Source: Paenibacillus terrigena DSM 21567
Lineage (GTDB): Bacteria; Bacillota; Bacilli; Paenibacillales; Paenibacillaceae
Assembly (NCBI RefSeq): GCF_000374845.1
Contig: NZ_KB895413.1
Coordinates: 496,001-560,000 of the forward strand
Length of the DNA stretch: 64,000 bases
Direction: 5' to 3'
The translations under genes and the position numbers were made by a program. Below, one piece after another: positions 25,953 through 35,478 of the stretch. Position 1 is the first letter of the stretch. The number at the start of each line of letters is the position of its first letter. The notes beneath the pieces were generated by a model that saw only the letters and a list, made by a program, of their open reading frames with translations, ran no database searches and was not told the DNA's origin.

Positions 25953-26888
25953 ATGGATATCATAAGGCGTTTGCGAGAACGGAAAGCAAGTATTGGAAGT
26001 ACGATCTACAAAAGCTTGCTAACGCTGTTGCTACTGATGCTTGTTGTCGTTATCGTTTTCCCTATCGTCATTACGGTCACCCATTCATTCATGTCTCCAA
26101 GCGAATTAAAAATAGAGCTTGCGCCGATTTTGGGGGCACAATCCGATGAGGAAAACGCAGACTCTCTCGTGAAAATGCTGTCTGAAGGTGAATATGTTCG
26201 CTTGCACTGGGTTCCCTTTCAAGTAACTCTGAATGCGTACTATGACATATTGCTAAGGCAGCCGCAATTTTTGTTTCTTTTTTGGAACTCCATGAAGATG
26301 ACTATACCGATTGTTGCCGGGCAGCTTATTGTCTCCCTATTAGCTGGATATGCGTTCTCTCAGCTAAGGTTTCGCCTGAGAGAGCCTTTGTTCTTCGCTT
26401 ATATCGTTGTGATGCTGATGCCTTTTCAGGTGACGCTTGTACCGAACTATATTATGGCGAATTGGATGGGACTGATAAACAGCGAATGGTCGATTATTTT
26501 GCCCGGCATATTTAGTGCCTTTGGCGTGTTCCTGATGCGGCAGTTTATGCAAGCTGTTCCTTACAGCTATGTGGAAGCCGCTCGTATGGATGGGGCAGGT
26601 CACTTCACGATCATGTTAACCATCGTACTTCCGATGTGTCGATCCGGCATGGCGGCGCTAGCGGTACTGGCATTTATCGATAATTGGAACATGGTGGAGC
26701 AGCCTCTTATTTTTTTAAAGGATGCTATGAAGCAGCCGTTATCTGTTTATCTCAGCTATATCAATGAAGCGGATATTGGCATTGCCTTTACGGCATCGGT
26801 CTTGTATATGCTTCCGGCGATTCTCCTTATGTTGTATGCGGAGAAAGAGCTTGTTGAAGGCGTCCAACTGTCAGGAATAAAAGGATAG
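25953..26888 (+). CDS. ABC transporter permease, MalG type
   Basis: 311 residues, six helices. The first outside loop (about 45-95, with SPSELKIELAPIL) is longer than usual, as in MalG partners. The EAA loop reads VEAARMDGAGHFTIMLTIVL. AAGGAGTG precedes ATG 25953. It forms the permease heterodimer with the previous gene. A membrane-fusion protein follows 16 bases later, unusual for a sugar importer. Confidence 0.9.
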   Translation: MDIIRRLRERKASIGSTIYKSLLTLLLLMLVVVIVFPIVITVTHSFMSPSELKIELAPILGAQSDEENADSLVKMLSEGEYVRLHWVPFQVTLNAYYDILLRQPQFLFLFWNSMKMTIPIVAGQLIVSLLAGYAFSQLRFRLREPLFFAYIVVMLMPFQVTLVPNYIMANWMGLINSEWSIILPGIFSAFGVFLMRQFMQAVPYSYVEAARMDGAGHFTIMLTIVLPMCRSGMAALAVLAFIDNWNMVEQPLIFLKDAMKQPLSVYLSYINEADIGIAFTASVLYMLPAILLMLYAEKELVEGVQLSGIKG

Positions 26889-26904
26889 AAAGGAGATCAT
26901 AACG

Positions 26905-28083
26905 ATGGCAGCAGCTACTGCAGAAGAAACTGTCACTTCAGGCAAGTCAACGAGGAAAACAACAGGTCGGCTAATCATTGCTTTTATTCTGATGATGCTG
27001 GTGCTCACGTTGATGTCCAACACACTGCTTCAATATTCTTTGCCGAGGATTACCGCTAAAATGCCGACTTTTGGCGGCTTGAATTTTAAGGTGAATGGAT
27101 CGGGAGCTGTTGAATCGGCAGAAACGGTCAAAATAAATTCCGCACAATCGTCAGGGCCGGTAAAAGAAGTCAAGGTAGCGGTCGGAGACCAAGTCAAAAA
27201 AGGACAAGTGTTGATTGAGTTCGATACGAAGGGTGCTGAGGAAGCGATCGCGAATGAACAGCTCAGCTACGACCAGCAGCAGATTAATCTGGAAAAGCTG
27301 CAAACCAGCTACAAGGAAGCGAATCAAAGCGGTGACGAAAAGCTACTAAACAGCATCGCCCTTGATATCGAAAGCGCCAAATTGACGCTTAATGCACAGA
27401 AGCGCAAAATAAATGATTTGCAGAAACAAATCGAACAAAACTCAAAGCTCACTTCGACCGTGAACGGAACGGTTGAAGAAGTTCTGGCGACGGTTGGGAT
27501 GACTATTCCTCCCGGTACAGCGGCTTTTACCGTGACAGAGAAGTCAATCGGAGGATTTGTCTTCAAAGCTGATGTGTCCGAAGAACAAGCAAAATATCTT
27601 AAGGTTGGTCAATCAATCGATATTACCTTCCCAGGCTTGGACGATGCCATAGTTCAAGGGAAAATAAGCGCCATTGAAACCAAAAAGCAAGAAGAGTCTG
27701 ACAAGTCGCGGCCTCCAAGCAGGCAGAAGGAGATTCGCGTTGCTCTGAATGACAAACGACTTCAAGGAGGTGAGTATGGGGATTTTGAATGGAAGAAGGA
27801 AACTGATGCGGATGTCGATATGATGGGACTTCTCATTCCTAATGATGCTATAAGGAAAAGCGAGGAGGATGGTACGTTTGTATATTACATCGGTGAAAGG
27901 GAAGGTTCACTTGGCAAGGAATACTTCATTCGCAAAACAAAGGTGGTTGTAAAGGATTCTGACGATCTGAATTCTCAGATCAAAGATGGCCTCAATGGAA
28001 GCGAGCGAATCGTCATATCTAGCAACAAACAGCTCAAAGAAGGCCAAAGAGTATTGTTTGCAGGTGGAGAGGGAGAGGAGTGA
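26905..28083 (+). CDS. HlyD/RND-type periplasmic adaptor (membrane fusion protein)
   Basis: 392 residues. One N-terminal anchor (about 24-44), then a lipoyl-like half (GPVKEVKVAVGDQVKKGQVL), a coiled-coil hairpin (about 115-180), the second lipoyl half (SKLTSTVNGTVEEVLATVGM) and beta-barrel domains. In Gram-positive bacteria such proteins pair with MacB-type ABC exporters. AAAGGAG precedes the ATG. The gene overlaps or abuts the MacB-core gene, so the two probably form one complex. Confidence 0.9.
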   Translation: MAAATAEETVTSGKSTRKTTGRLIIAFILMMLVLTLMSNTLLQYSLPRITAKMPTFGGLNFKVNGSGAVESAETVKINSAQSSGPVKEVKVAVGDQVKKGQVLIEFDTKGAEEAIANEQLSYDQQQINLEKLQTSYKEANQSGDEKLLNSIALDIESAKLTLNAQKRKINDLQKQIEQNSKLTSTVNGTVEEVLATVGMTIPPGTAAFTVTEKSIGGFVFKADVSEEQAKYLKVGQSIDITFPGLDDAIVQGKISAIETKKQEESDKSRPPSRQKEIRVALNDKRLQGGEYGDFEWKKETDADVDMMGLLIPNDAIRKSEEDGTFVYYIGEREGSLGKEYFIRKTKVVVKDSDDLNSQIKDGLNGSERIVISSNKQLKEGQRVLFAGGEGEE

Positions 28084-28088
28084 GAACG

Positions 28089-29450
28089 ATGCGCTGGGGA
28101 ACATTTCTAGCGGCTATCGGCATCTTGCTGATGTGCTTCAGCAGCGGGTTCTCCGAAGCGGCAATCATGACATGGAAGCAATCTGGCGGTTCGGTTGGTT
28201 CCAATAGAATTATCATGCAGGTGAACTCCGTGCAAGGCAACGATGGAGCTCCAGGGTTTACGAATGGTGAGGCGAACAAGCTTATTGAAGCTTGGCAACG
28301 AAAGGCTTCCTATAAAATGCAGGCGGATGTATTCGTGCAAGCAGGGAAGCGTTCAGAAGCGGTTCAAGTTGCGGGAATCGGCGGGAAATATACTGATTTT
28401 ACAACGTTATGGCTATCGGAAGGCAGCATGATGACGGAGAGATCCATGTCGGAGGATTCCAATGTTGTTGTACTAAGCGAAGACTTGGCAGAACGACTCT
28501 TTGGCTCTACTGACGTCATTGGTATGGAAATCACAATACGGAATAAAAAACTCCGAATTATAGGTGTTTATCAGAAGGATAATCATTTACTGGAATGGAT
28601 GACAAGTGGCACCAAGCCGGAAGTGTTACTACCAGCAGGGGTTTTGAGCGATGTATTGCCAGATTTGCGAGTGGGAACTATCGAGCTTGAAGCATCCGAT
28701 GCCATCGTGAGCGGTGAGCGTGATGTGCAAGTGGTGCTGCAGGCAAACCAATTGCCGCTTAACAGTTATACGATTCAAATGGGGGAGCACAAAATGCGCT
28801 TGATGCAACAATTGCCGCGTTTACTTCCATCCTTGGCGGGTTTCTTGGTTATTGGGCTAACCTTGCTTCTGATGCGTAAGCTGCTCCTACACGTATTTCG
28901 ACGTTTACGTTCAGCCTTGCAAACGGGTTATGCTAGTGATGCTCTGAGACAAGAACGCCGATTTATATGGACGCGGGTCACAGCTTGTTTGAGCCTTGCA
29001 GGGATGGTGGTTATGCTATGGCAGTACACCCGTTATTCCTTCTATATTCCTTCTGAAATGATACCAGAGCGATGGATCGATTTAAATTTCTTTAAAACGA
29101 AGTTGTTCGAATTTTGGAGCGAAAAGCCTGTACTCGCTGAGCAAGCTTTTCAATTTCAGCTAATGGAGTCAAGACTTCGTTCATTTGTACCTATACTTAC
29201 TGTGATCGGTCTTCTTCTTGGATTGCCGTTGTTTCTTATGGGCATTCGCGAATGGCGACTGGTCGGTCTTTCGCAGCAAGGTCAAATCACTCGACTTTTT
29301 TATTGCATGGCCGCCTGTTACGCCTTTACGGCATTTACCTTAATACTTGCTGGAATGCCGCAGGTGATTCAGCCCGGACTATGGATTACCGTATTCGGAT
29401 TTTGTATCATCGCCGCTATTTATAATCAACCCAAACGAAAGGATGTTTGA
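28089..29450 (+). CDS. MacB-like core-domain membrane protein
   Basis: 453 residues (GTG 28080 is a possible earlier start). An N-terminal helix is followed by an extracytoplasmic MacB-core-like domain (about 25-235; note VVVLSEDLAERLFGSTDVIG and LRIIGVYQKD) and about five C-terminal helices. The helices do not match the FtsX permease domain and there is no ATPase domain. The layout resembles a MacB-type permease that lost or replaced its FtsX part. It is flanked by an adaptor and a solute-binding lipoprotein. Confidence 0.75.
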   Translation: MRWGTFLAAIGILLMCFSSGFSEAAIMTWKQSGGSVGSNRIIMQVNSVQGNDGAPGFTNGEANKLIEAWQRKASYKMQADVFVQAGKRSEAVQVAGIGGKYTDFTTLWLSEGSMMTERSMSEDSNVVVLSEDLAERLFGSTDVIGMEITIRNKKLRIIGVYQKDNHLLEWMTSGTKPEVLLPAGVLSDVLPDLRVGTIELEASDAIVSGERDVQVVLQANQLPLNSYTIQMGEHKMRLMQQLPRLLPSLAGFLVIGLTLLLMRKLLLHVFRRLRSALQTGYASDALRQERRFIWTRVTACLSLAGMVVMLWQYTRYSFYIPSEMIPERWIDLNFFKTKLFEFWSEKPVLAEQAFQFQLMESRLRSFVPILTVIGLLLGLPLFLMGIREWRLVGLSQQGQITRLFYCMAACYAFTAFTLILAGMPQVIQPGLWITVFGFCIIAAIYNQPKRKDV

Positions 29451-29451
29451 A

Positions 29452-30855
29452 ATGAAACATAAAATGATTGGCAAGAAAGGTTTTATTTTAAGTCTTATTA
29501 CCCTTATGCTAGTGCTCTCGGCATGCAGCTCTTCAAATCCTTCTGCAAGTAGCCCAGTAAATAGTCTTTCAAATGAAGAAAAAAGTGCTACAGATAAACC
29601 AAACTCGAATGAGAAAAAAGTAATTACGCTTTCGGTTATAAAGTCCACTCGTTTCCTTGAACTGGCAAAAGAGAAGTTTGAAGCTGCGAATCCGACTATT
29701 AAAATTGAAATCAAGCCCTCTTATACCGTACCAGAAGTCAGTGGCAGAATTACAGTTGCACGAGGTGGCGGGATCAATCCCGTTGAGGTTGAGAAGTTTG
29801 TGACGACTGTAAATGCAGAGCTGATGAACGGCAATGCTTCTGATATTATTGCGGTTGACGAACTGGCTTATAACAAATATGCAGAAAAAGGGCTGTTGAC
29901 TAATTTAATCGATTTCATGGACAAAACAAACGGCTTTAACCAAGATGACTATTTTATGAATGTATTAGACGCATTAAAGAATAAAGATGGTTTATATGCG
30001 CTGCCTTATGGCGTAATGACTAGCGTATGGTTTGGCAATCAGGAACGTCTCGCTGGCTTGAATCTCGATCCTGCTAAAGCATGGACGTGGGATGAGTTCG
30101 AGAAAAAAATGAAAACTCTTGCAAATGACGGCAGTAAAGATCCTCTCGTTCGCTATTTAAACCCAGATAAACTGCTCCTAGAAATGGTTAGTAAGGATAT
30201 GGACAAATTTTTGGATGTCAACGAGAAGAAAGCCAAATTTCAAGATCAAGCCTTTATCGACATGCTTAAACAAGCGAAGTCTTTTTACGATTTGAAAATT
30301 ATTAGTCCACTAGAGCAACCAAAGGGGCCAGGCAAGGCGATAAAAATGGGAGAATCGCTGGGACTTAAGGATGCACTCTCTCTGTCTGAAATAACGACCT
30401 ATTCAAGTCTAAGCTTCGCATCGATGTTTTACGACAAACCATTGCTTTATCAAGCTCCTACAAGCGAACCCAAAGATGGAAATTCGTTTGAGTCGAATAT
30501 GCTGCTCTCGATTAATAATAAGTCGGAGAATAAAAAAGAAGCTTGGTCGTTCCTGCAATTTTTAATCTCGGAGGAGATGCAATCCTCGCCGGAGCTGGAA
30601 GGACTGCCTGTGAATAAAAAAGCAAGTCAAGCTCAAATTGATGCTTCGGCAGCAAACAAAGATATGAAGCTGAGCCCTGAATTTATTGAAGCGGCAAAGG
30701 AACTTCTTCCGCAGTTGAAGCGTTATAGTGGACTCGATCCGAAAATTAAGAAAATTTTAATCGACGAAACAGAACCATTCTTTAGCGGGCAAAAATCGGC
30801 TGAAACGGTTGCCAATAGTATTCAAAACAAAGTAAGTCTCTATCTGGAGGAATAG
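29452..30855 (+). CDS. Extracellular solute-binding lipoprotein (family 1)
   Basis: 467 residues from ATG 29452 (AAAGGATG upstream). The lipobox LVLSACSS puts the anchored Cys near residue 25. The mature part follows the family 1 sugar-binding layout: ITLSVIKSTRFLELAKEKFE, a middle region with LTNLIDFMDKTNGF and the C-terminal NKKEAWSFLQFLISEEMQ. It would deliver a ligand to the MalF/MalG pair. The last 154 bases occur again at 35321-35474 because of the tandem duplication. Confidence 0.9.
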   Translation: MKHKMIGKKGFILSLITLMLVLSACSSSNPSASSPVNSLSNEEKSATDKPNSNEKKVITLSVIKSTRFLELAKEKFEAANPTIKIEIKPSYTVPEVSGRITVARGGGINPVEVEKFVTTVNAELMNGNASDIIAVDELAYNKYAEKGLLTNLIDFMDKTNGFNQDDYFMNVLDALKNKDGLYALPYGVMTSVWFGNQERLAGLNLDPAKAWTWDEFEKKMKTLANDGSKDPLVRYLNPDKLLLEMVSKDMDKFLDVNEKKAKFQDQAFIDMLKQAKSFYDLKIISPLEQPKGPGKAIKMGESLGLKDALSLSEITTYSSLSFASMFYDKPLLYQAPTSEPKDGNSFESNMLLSINNKSENKKEAWSFLQFLISEEMQSSPELEGLPVNKKASQAQIDASAANKDMKLSPEFIEAAKELLPQLKRYSGLDPKIKKILIDETEPFFSGQKSAETVANSIQNKVSLYLEE

Positions 30856-30860
30856 TCATA

Positions 30861-30907
30861 AAAAAGGCCGGGTACAGCTCCATTTTGGAGTAGTACCCAG
30901 CCTTTTT
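30861..30907. terminator. Bidirectional terminator after the solute-binding gene
   Basis: AAAAAAGGCCGGGTAC pairs with GTACCCAGCCTTTTTT (one mismatch). The A-run and T-run on opposite sides let it work for both strands. The copy at 35479-35527 has GTACCCGGCC and pairs perfectly. Confidence 0.9.
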
Positions 30908-30926
30908 TATAACGATTGGACATTTT

Positions 30927-30990
30927 CTTATTCATATCGTGGCAACACTTGAAAATGTTGTGAGAGGCCTTATCGGCCAATATGAATAAG
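30927..30990 (-). ncRNA. Structured 3' UTR element (three-way junction), copy 1
   Basis: CTTATTCATAT (30927-30937) pairs with ATATGAATAAG (30980-30990) and encloses two smaller hairpins: CAACA/TGTTG and GGCC/GGCC. It lies just after the stop of the minus-strand serine hydrolase. Copy 2 (35546-35609) keeps all three stems, with the last stem changed to a G-U pair on the minus-strand RNA. Its role is unknown. Confidence 0.45.
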
Positions 30991-31007
30991 ATTGATGTGC
31001 TCCACGT

Positions 31008-33065
31008 TTATTTATTCTTCAAATTAATTTTAAATCGATCCCCCTTATTACCACCAAAAACGATCATCCCACCTTCAGGTAGGACTATCGAATGATTGTT
31101 CGTTACCTTTGAAAAGTTCACAACCATTCCATTCGCGTCATAAACGGCAAATCCTCCACTTCCCGGAACCTTAACGGTCATGACTCGATTGGCTGTTTTT
31201 TTATCAATCTTATACCATACAGCCTGACCACTTACTGGTATGGTGCAAATCGAGGAGTTTCCTTTATCAATGGGCTGAATACCGTCTTCACTGATATAGG
31301 TTCGTCCGCCGAGCCTTAAATGCTCTGTATCGTTCACGTTATAGAATAACAAATCAAATGCATCTGTACCGTTCAATATAGGAATATCGAATACATTTAC
31401 GGCTTTATTCTCGTCAACAATTTTAGTGCCGGATGCGTATCCATGATCGATATTAATCGACACATTCAGCCCTGAGGGTAGATAATAGAAGATTGAAGAT
31501 ATCTTTTCATCCAAAGCGTAGTACTGTTTCCCATCTCGATGTTCCCATACCGTTCTCATTGTCTGACTAAGAGGATTGGGATCTAACTTCTGATATTCAT
31601 ACGTTGCCTTAACCGCTTGACCCAATCCTGGTTTATTGATATAAGCAATAAGCTTAACATAGGTTTTTCCGTTCTTCTGTTTGTCAAAACTTATGGTTAC
31701 ATCCCCATCTTTGTTTTTGAATTGTCCATTGCCTGTATAGACATATTTTTGAGGCGGTATCGGTGCACCTGCTAGAGCGGGTAAATCAATCTCTCCATTC
31801 TTGATCTCCAGATTTACAGTCTTACCTACCGAACCGTATAATCCGGTGTATGACTGCAAGTCCGATGGCATATCCACTTTCAAGGAAGGCTTAAATGTTT
31901 TTTCAGGTAGCAGCTCTTTAATGATGCCTTTGGATCTTGCGTATTCTAATAAAACATTAGAAGCAAACAAACTATTCACGAAGGAACTGCCTCTCGTTGA
32001 AAGTACAGCAATAGAAATTTCATGTTCTGGTAGGGTAGTTAATGCAGCGTGATACATGATTGAATCCCCGCCTTTGGATAATGCCGTTATTCCGTAATCA
32101 CTAAACGGTGCTAAACGAACGGCATCCCAACCAAGCCCGTAATTAAAGGTGTTTGTCTCTTCAGAAACCCATACGCCCTTTCTATACTCATGACTTTGCA
32201 TGGACTTTGCTGATTTCTCAGATAAAATATCCGGTTGTTTCCCGATTAATACTTCCGCGAACTTACTTAGTTCTTCTGCAGTTGAGTAGATGCCTCCTGC
32301 TCCAATTGTATTGACATTCTCAACGGGTAAAGCCTGTTCCATCATAGGAAAATAAGTTTTTACGAGCCTGCCTCTATCAAATGCATCAAGTGGTGTTTTA
32401 GTAGAGCTTAAATGAAGAGGTGTGCTAATATAGGTTTCAAGGAATTTGCTATAACTTAACCCGCTCACTCGTTCAATCAAGATTTCAAGCAGTTGAAAAC
32501 CATCGTTACAGTATACCGAGGATTCGCCTGGGTTTGACTTTAAATTTTCTGTCTGTAATCTTGCCAATAATTTATCATGATTTTCCGTATCATTGTCATC
32601 AAACAACACGCTATTCCCATAGTGAGTACCGTAAAGTCCTGAAGAGTGATTCATTAGCATGCGTGGCGTAATCTCTTTATATCGATCATCAGCCATTTTA
32701 AATTCCTTAATATATGTGATCAGTGGTTTATCAATATCAATTTTATTAGAATCAGCTAGCATCATCGTTGCAGCAGTAACATACATTTTGCTTACCGAGC
32801 CGATGCCAAACATCGTGTCTTTCGTTATTGGTGCCTTGGTAGCTCGATCGTATACACCAGCACTATCGGATAAAACAATAGATCCATGATCCATAATCGC
32901 ATACTGCATTCCACTTACACCATAATCGGACACGATCTTCGAAGCCAGCCCCTGTGCCTTTTCTTTTACAGTATCTGGACTCGTTTGAGCCAAAGCAGGG
33001 GTGATCGGTATTGCAATAAGTATCGCGGTCATTAATACAGAAACCATCTTCTTCTTCATGTTCAT
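31008..33065 (-). CDS. Secreted serine hydrolase (beta-lactamase/CubicO family), copy 1
   Basis: 685 residues. Signal peptide MKKKMVSVLMTAILIAIPIT with cleavage after ALA. Catalytic motifs are GSVSKMYV (SxxK) and VYCNDGF (YxN), and the third box is probably SKGGDS. Residues about 35-390 form the hydrolase; a C-terminal half of about 290 residues (DUF3471-like plus further beta domains) follows. Family members are esterases, D-aminopeptidases or penicillin-binding-type enzymes; the substrate is unknown. It has its own promoter after the kinase terminator. The paralogue is at 35621. Confidence 0.9.
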   Translation of the reverse strand: MNMKKKMVSVLMTAILIAIPITPALAQTSPDTVKEKAQGLASKIVSDYGVSGMQYAIMDHGSIVLSDSAGVYDRATKAPITKDTMFGIGSVSKMYVTAATMMLADSNKIDIDKPLITYIKEFKMADDRYKEITPRMLMNHSSGLYGTHYGNSVLFDDNDTENHDKLLARLQTENLKSNPGESSVYCNDGFQLLEILIERVSGLSYSKFLETYISTPLHLSSTKTPLDAFDRGRLVKTYFPMMEQALPVENVNTIGAGGIYSTAEELSKFAEVLIGKQPDILSEKSAKSMQSHEYRKGVWVSEETNTFNYGLGWDAVRLAPFSDYGITALSKGGDSIMYHAALTTLPEHEISIAVLSTRGSSFVNSLFASNVLLEYARSKGIIKELLPEKTFKPSLKVDMPSDLQSYTGLYGSVGKTVNLEIKNGEIDLPALAGAPIPPQKYVYTGNGQFKNKDGDVTISFDKQKNGKTYVKLIAYINKPGLGQAVKATYEYQKLDPNPLSQTMRTVWEHRDGKQYYALDEKISSIFYYLPSGLNVSINIDHGYASGTKIVDENKAVNVFDIPILNGTDAFDLLFYNVNDTEHLRLGGRTYISEDGIQPIDKGNSSICTIPVSGQAVWYKIDKKTANRVMTVKVPGSGGFAVYDANGMVVNFSKVTNNHSIVLPEGGMIVFGGNKGDRFKINLKNK

Positions 33066-33158
33066 TTCTCTCCTCGTTATTCTTTCTATATTTACTTGCT
33101 GAATTCATCATACAAGGGAGAGGGCTGATATATGAAAAAGCACCCTGAAACGAAAAAA

Positions 33159-33192
33159 ACAATCCCTAAACAACATGTTGTCTAAGGATTGT
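33159..33192 (-). terminator. Terminator between kinase and hydrolase, copy 1
   Basis: On the minus strand ACAATCCTTAGACAAC pairs with GTTGTTTAGGGATTGT around the central AT (one G-T mismatch pair), then T-run. The plus strand shows the A-run at 33153-33158. It lies 5 bases after the kinase stop. Copy 2 is at 37774-37807. Confidence 0.85.
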
Positions 33193-33196
33193 TCGT

Positions 33197-34459
33197 TTAA
33201 AATGGCAGTAGGACCATATTATGAAATACGTTATGTTTCGTCTCAATGGTCATATGACCACCGTACTTCTCGCAGATTCTAGCGATATTGGTTAATCCAA
33301 TACCATGATATTCAGGGTTGGGTTTATGGCTGTGCAAGTGAGCAACTTCATTCTCCATATGATTCAAGATGTGAATGAGTAGAGTTGATTCGGTAGCATG
33401 TATTTTGATATGAATGTACCTATCCTCTGCAAGGTTTACTTTTTTAGAAGCTTCTATTGCGTTATCTAGCATATTTCCAATGACAACACATAAGTCATAA
33501 CGGTCAATGGGGACGGATTGTGAACATAAGTTAAGTTTGGTATCTATTCTGATGCCATTCGCTTGTCCAATATTAAGGGTATTTGAGACAAGGGCATCGA
33601 TAACCAGATTCCCCGTATTCACCCGTTGGTAGGCTCCTTCGACTTTATTTAATGTTGTCTTGATATGTTCCATGGCTGCTGCTAACTCATTTCGCTTAAT
33701 ACACTCTTCAATATACAAAAACTGTTGATTCGTATCATGAATGATTCTTTTAATGGATTTGAAGCTGTGAACGACTTTTTCGTAATTCGCATCCTGATAG
33801 TCCATCTGATGCTGCAGTTGAACATTCTCATTCATAAATTGAAATTTATCAATGATATTATCAATAATATAGACGATCATCACATTCAAGAAAAGAAGTC
33901 CAATGACGGAAATGAAAGAATAGACGTTCTCATAAGTAATCATATTGAGTTCGAATATACTTACGATCGGAATAACCAAAAACAATAAGTGGTAACGATA
34001 ATGCAAAGAGAAACTTCTACGCTTGGCAAGCAGTCGTATGATCGGAATGATCGCAAACATGATCATGAAATTGAGTATAATAGCCTTCATGTAGGTTATT
34101 TGTTGATTCACAGCTTCATTAAAGTCAACGGAATCTAGGGTGTGAATAATATAAAGAGATATAGAACTGGTGATAGACATTAAAACACCGTAAAGCATAG
34201 AAAACACGATTTTAGTTTTAAATTCTACTGTATAAGATTGCGCAAAACTAATGATTACAAGCAAAGGTAGAAACCAACTTATCATCGGAGAGATGGGAAA
34301 AACCAAATATACGTAACTGAGCAGCCCAAAGATCATGAAGCAAATCATTCGGTTCTGTTTTTTAGCTGATTTATCAAATACCGAGTTGAAGAAAAAGTTC
34401 ATTTGAAAGCCCATCACAAGGATAATGCTCAAGACAATTGGCACATTATGCTGAATCAT
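33197..34459 (-). CDS. GHKL sensor kinase (AgrC/HPK10-like), copy 1
   Basis: 420 residues. Six or seven membrane helices (residues 5-205) form the sensor. A coiled linker (LQHQMDYQDANYEKVVHSFK) precedes the phospho-acceptor region RIIHDTNQQFLYIEECI and a GHKL ATPase with the N-box NMLDNAIEAS and G-box HGIGLTNI. AgrC-type kinases sense small peptides, so a peptide ligand is the leading guess. No agrB or agrD gene is nearby. It follows the LytTR regulator by 1 base. Confidence 0.92.
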   Translation of the reverse strand: MIQHNVPIVLSIILVMGFQMNFFFNSVFDKSAKKQNRMICFMIFGLLSYVYLVFPISPMISWFLPLLVIISFAQSYTVEFKTKIVFSMLYGVLMSITSSISLYIIHTLDSVDFNEAVNQQITYMKAIILNFMIMFAIIPIIRLLAKRRSFSLHYRYHLLFLVIPIVSIFELNMITYENVYSFISVIGLLFLNVMIVYIIDNIIDKFQFMNENVQLQHQMDYQDANYEKVVHSFKSIKRIIHDTNQQFLYIEECIKRNELAAAMEHIKTTLNKVEGAYQRVNTGNLVIDALVSNTLNIGQANGIRIDTKLNLCSQSVPIDRYDLCVVIGNMLDNAIEASKKVNLAEDRYIHIKIHATESTLLIHILNHMENEVAHLHSHKPNPEYHGIGLTNIARICEKYGGHMTIETKHNVFHNMVLLPF

Positions 34460-34460
34460 A

Positions 34461-35201
34461 TCATTCGACCTTCATGATCATAAATTTGGTGTAAACATCT
34501 TTAACCTCTTTAACTTTGGAACGGCCTATAGGTAATTCCAACCCATTGGACATGAGAACGACTCCGCTAGCAAACTTCCTCACATGAAGCAGATTAATAA
34601 TAATGGAACGATGGATTTGCAAGAAGTTACAGTCTTTTAAGGCCACAGCATAATCTGAAATGATGCCTTTGCTTTCATAGGTATGATTCGTGGTAATAAA
34701 ATGCAGTTTACTTTTTATGGTTAAGCTTTTGGCAGCTTCAATACTGATGAGGTCATCATATTTTACAACGATTTCTTCATAGGCTGACTTGATGATCATA
34801 AACTTTTTATCAAGTGCTTGAAAGTATTGGCACAGCTTGATGATTTTCTCCTCCAAGATGATGGGGGCTATGGGTTTAATCAAGTACTGGAATGTCATGA
34901 CATCAAAGCTTTCCACCATATATTCGGGGTAGCTTGTCAGAAAAATAATTTGTTCATCTAGGTTATTTAATCCTCTGATCTTATGGGCTGTTTGAATCCC
35001 GTTCATTCCATCCATTTCAATATCCATAATTAGAATATGGAATGGAGTGCCATATTGCTCATAATAGGATATTAACTGCTCTCCCGAGCCGAATAATTCG
35101 ATTTCAAAATCGATATTTGTCTTTATCGACAAAGTAATCAGAATGTTTTTAACGAGTTCTCTTTGTTTGTCCTCATCATCACAAATAGCCACTCTATACA
35201 T
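34461..35201 (-). CDS. LytTR-family response regulator (AgrA/ComE-like), copy 1
   Basis: 246 residues from ATG 35201 (AGAGGTG upstream; an adjacent TTG is possible). The receiver starts MYRVAICDDEDKQRELVKNI with the phospho-acceptor Asp in HILIMDIEMDGMNG and Lys in YLIKPIAP. The LytTR DNA-binding domain (about 140-240) carries LQIHRSIIINLLHVRKF and LELPIGRSKVKEV. 230 of 246 residues are identical with copy 2. The likely targets are its own promoter and the hydrolase gene. Confidence 0.93.
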   Translation of the reverse strand: MYRVAICDDEDKQRELVKNILITLSIKTNIDFEIELFGSGEQLISYYEQYGTPFHILIMDIEMDGMNGIQTAHKIRGLNNLDEQIIFLTSYPEYMVESFDVMTFQYLIKPIAPIILEEKIIKLCQYFQALDKKFMIIKSAYEEIVVKYDDLISIEAAKSLTIKSKLHFITTNHTYESKGIISDYAVALKDCNFLQIHRSIIINLLHVRKFASGVVLMSNGLELPIGRSKVKEVKDVYTKFMIMKVE

Positions 35202-35257
35202 CAATGATACACCTCTTATTCCCATTCCATTTATTCTAGAACTCTATGTAAGCATAA

Positions 35258-35288
35258 TACAACGTTTTGACTCTATATTGATAACTTT
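35258..35288 (-). promoter_or_regulatory. Putative LytTR direct-repeat operator, copy 1
   Basis: On the minus strand AAAGTTATC and AACGTTGTA are spaced 22 bases start to start, the spacing seen for AgrA and ComE sites. Both boxes are kept in copy 2 (39882-39912), while the spacer has changed. Confidence 0.45.
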
Positions 35289-35320
35289 TGGTTGAAATGC
35301 AAATTTGAATCCCTCAAATG

Positions 35321-35474
35321 ACTTCTTCCGCAGTTGAAGCGGTATAGTGGACTCGATCCGAAAATCAAGAAAATTTTAATCGACGAAACAGAACCATTCT
35401 TTAGCGGGCAAAAATCGGCTGAAACGGTTGCCAATAGTATTCAAAACAAAGTAAGTCTCTATCTGGAGGAATAG
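35321..35474 (+). pseudogene. Duplicated 3' tail of the solute-binding protein gene
   Basis: Near-identical to 30702-30855 (ending LYLEE plus stop). One extra G (GAAGCGG against GAAGCG) shifts the frame near the start. No start codon; it is a by-product of the tandem duplication. Confidence 0.9.
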
Positions 35475-35478
35475 TCAT

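Larger units (their letters stand above)
30702..35320. repeat. Tandem duplication, unit 1 (4619 bp)
   Basis: The unit spans the 3' tail of the solute-binding gene, a terminator, a serine hydrolase, a GHKL kinase and a LytTR regulator. It starts with ACTTCTTCCGC and unit 2 starts with the same 11 bases. The right end of unit 2 is again followed by these 11 bases (39945-39955) and then by unrelated sequence. Confidence 0.93.

Noticed and set aside
33066-33158. LytTR-type repeats in front of the serine hydrolase
   Set aside because: CAGGG- and CAGCC-containing stretches are seen but their spacing and sequence do not match the boxes found upstream of the regulators.
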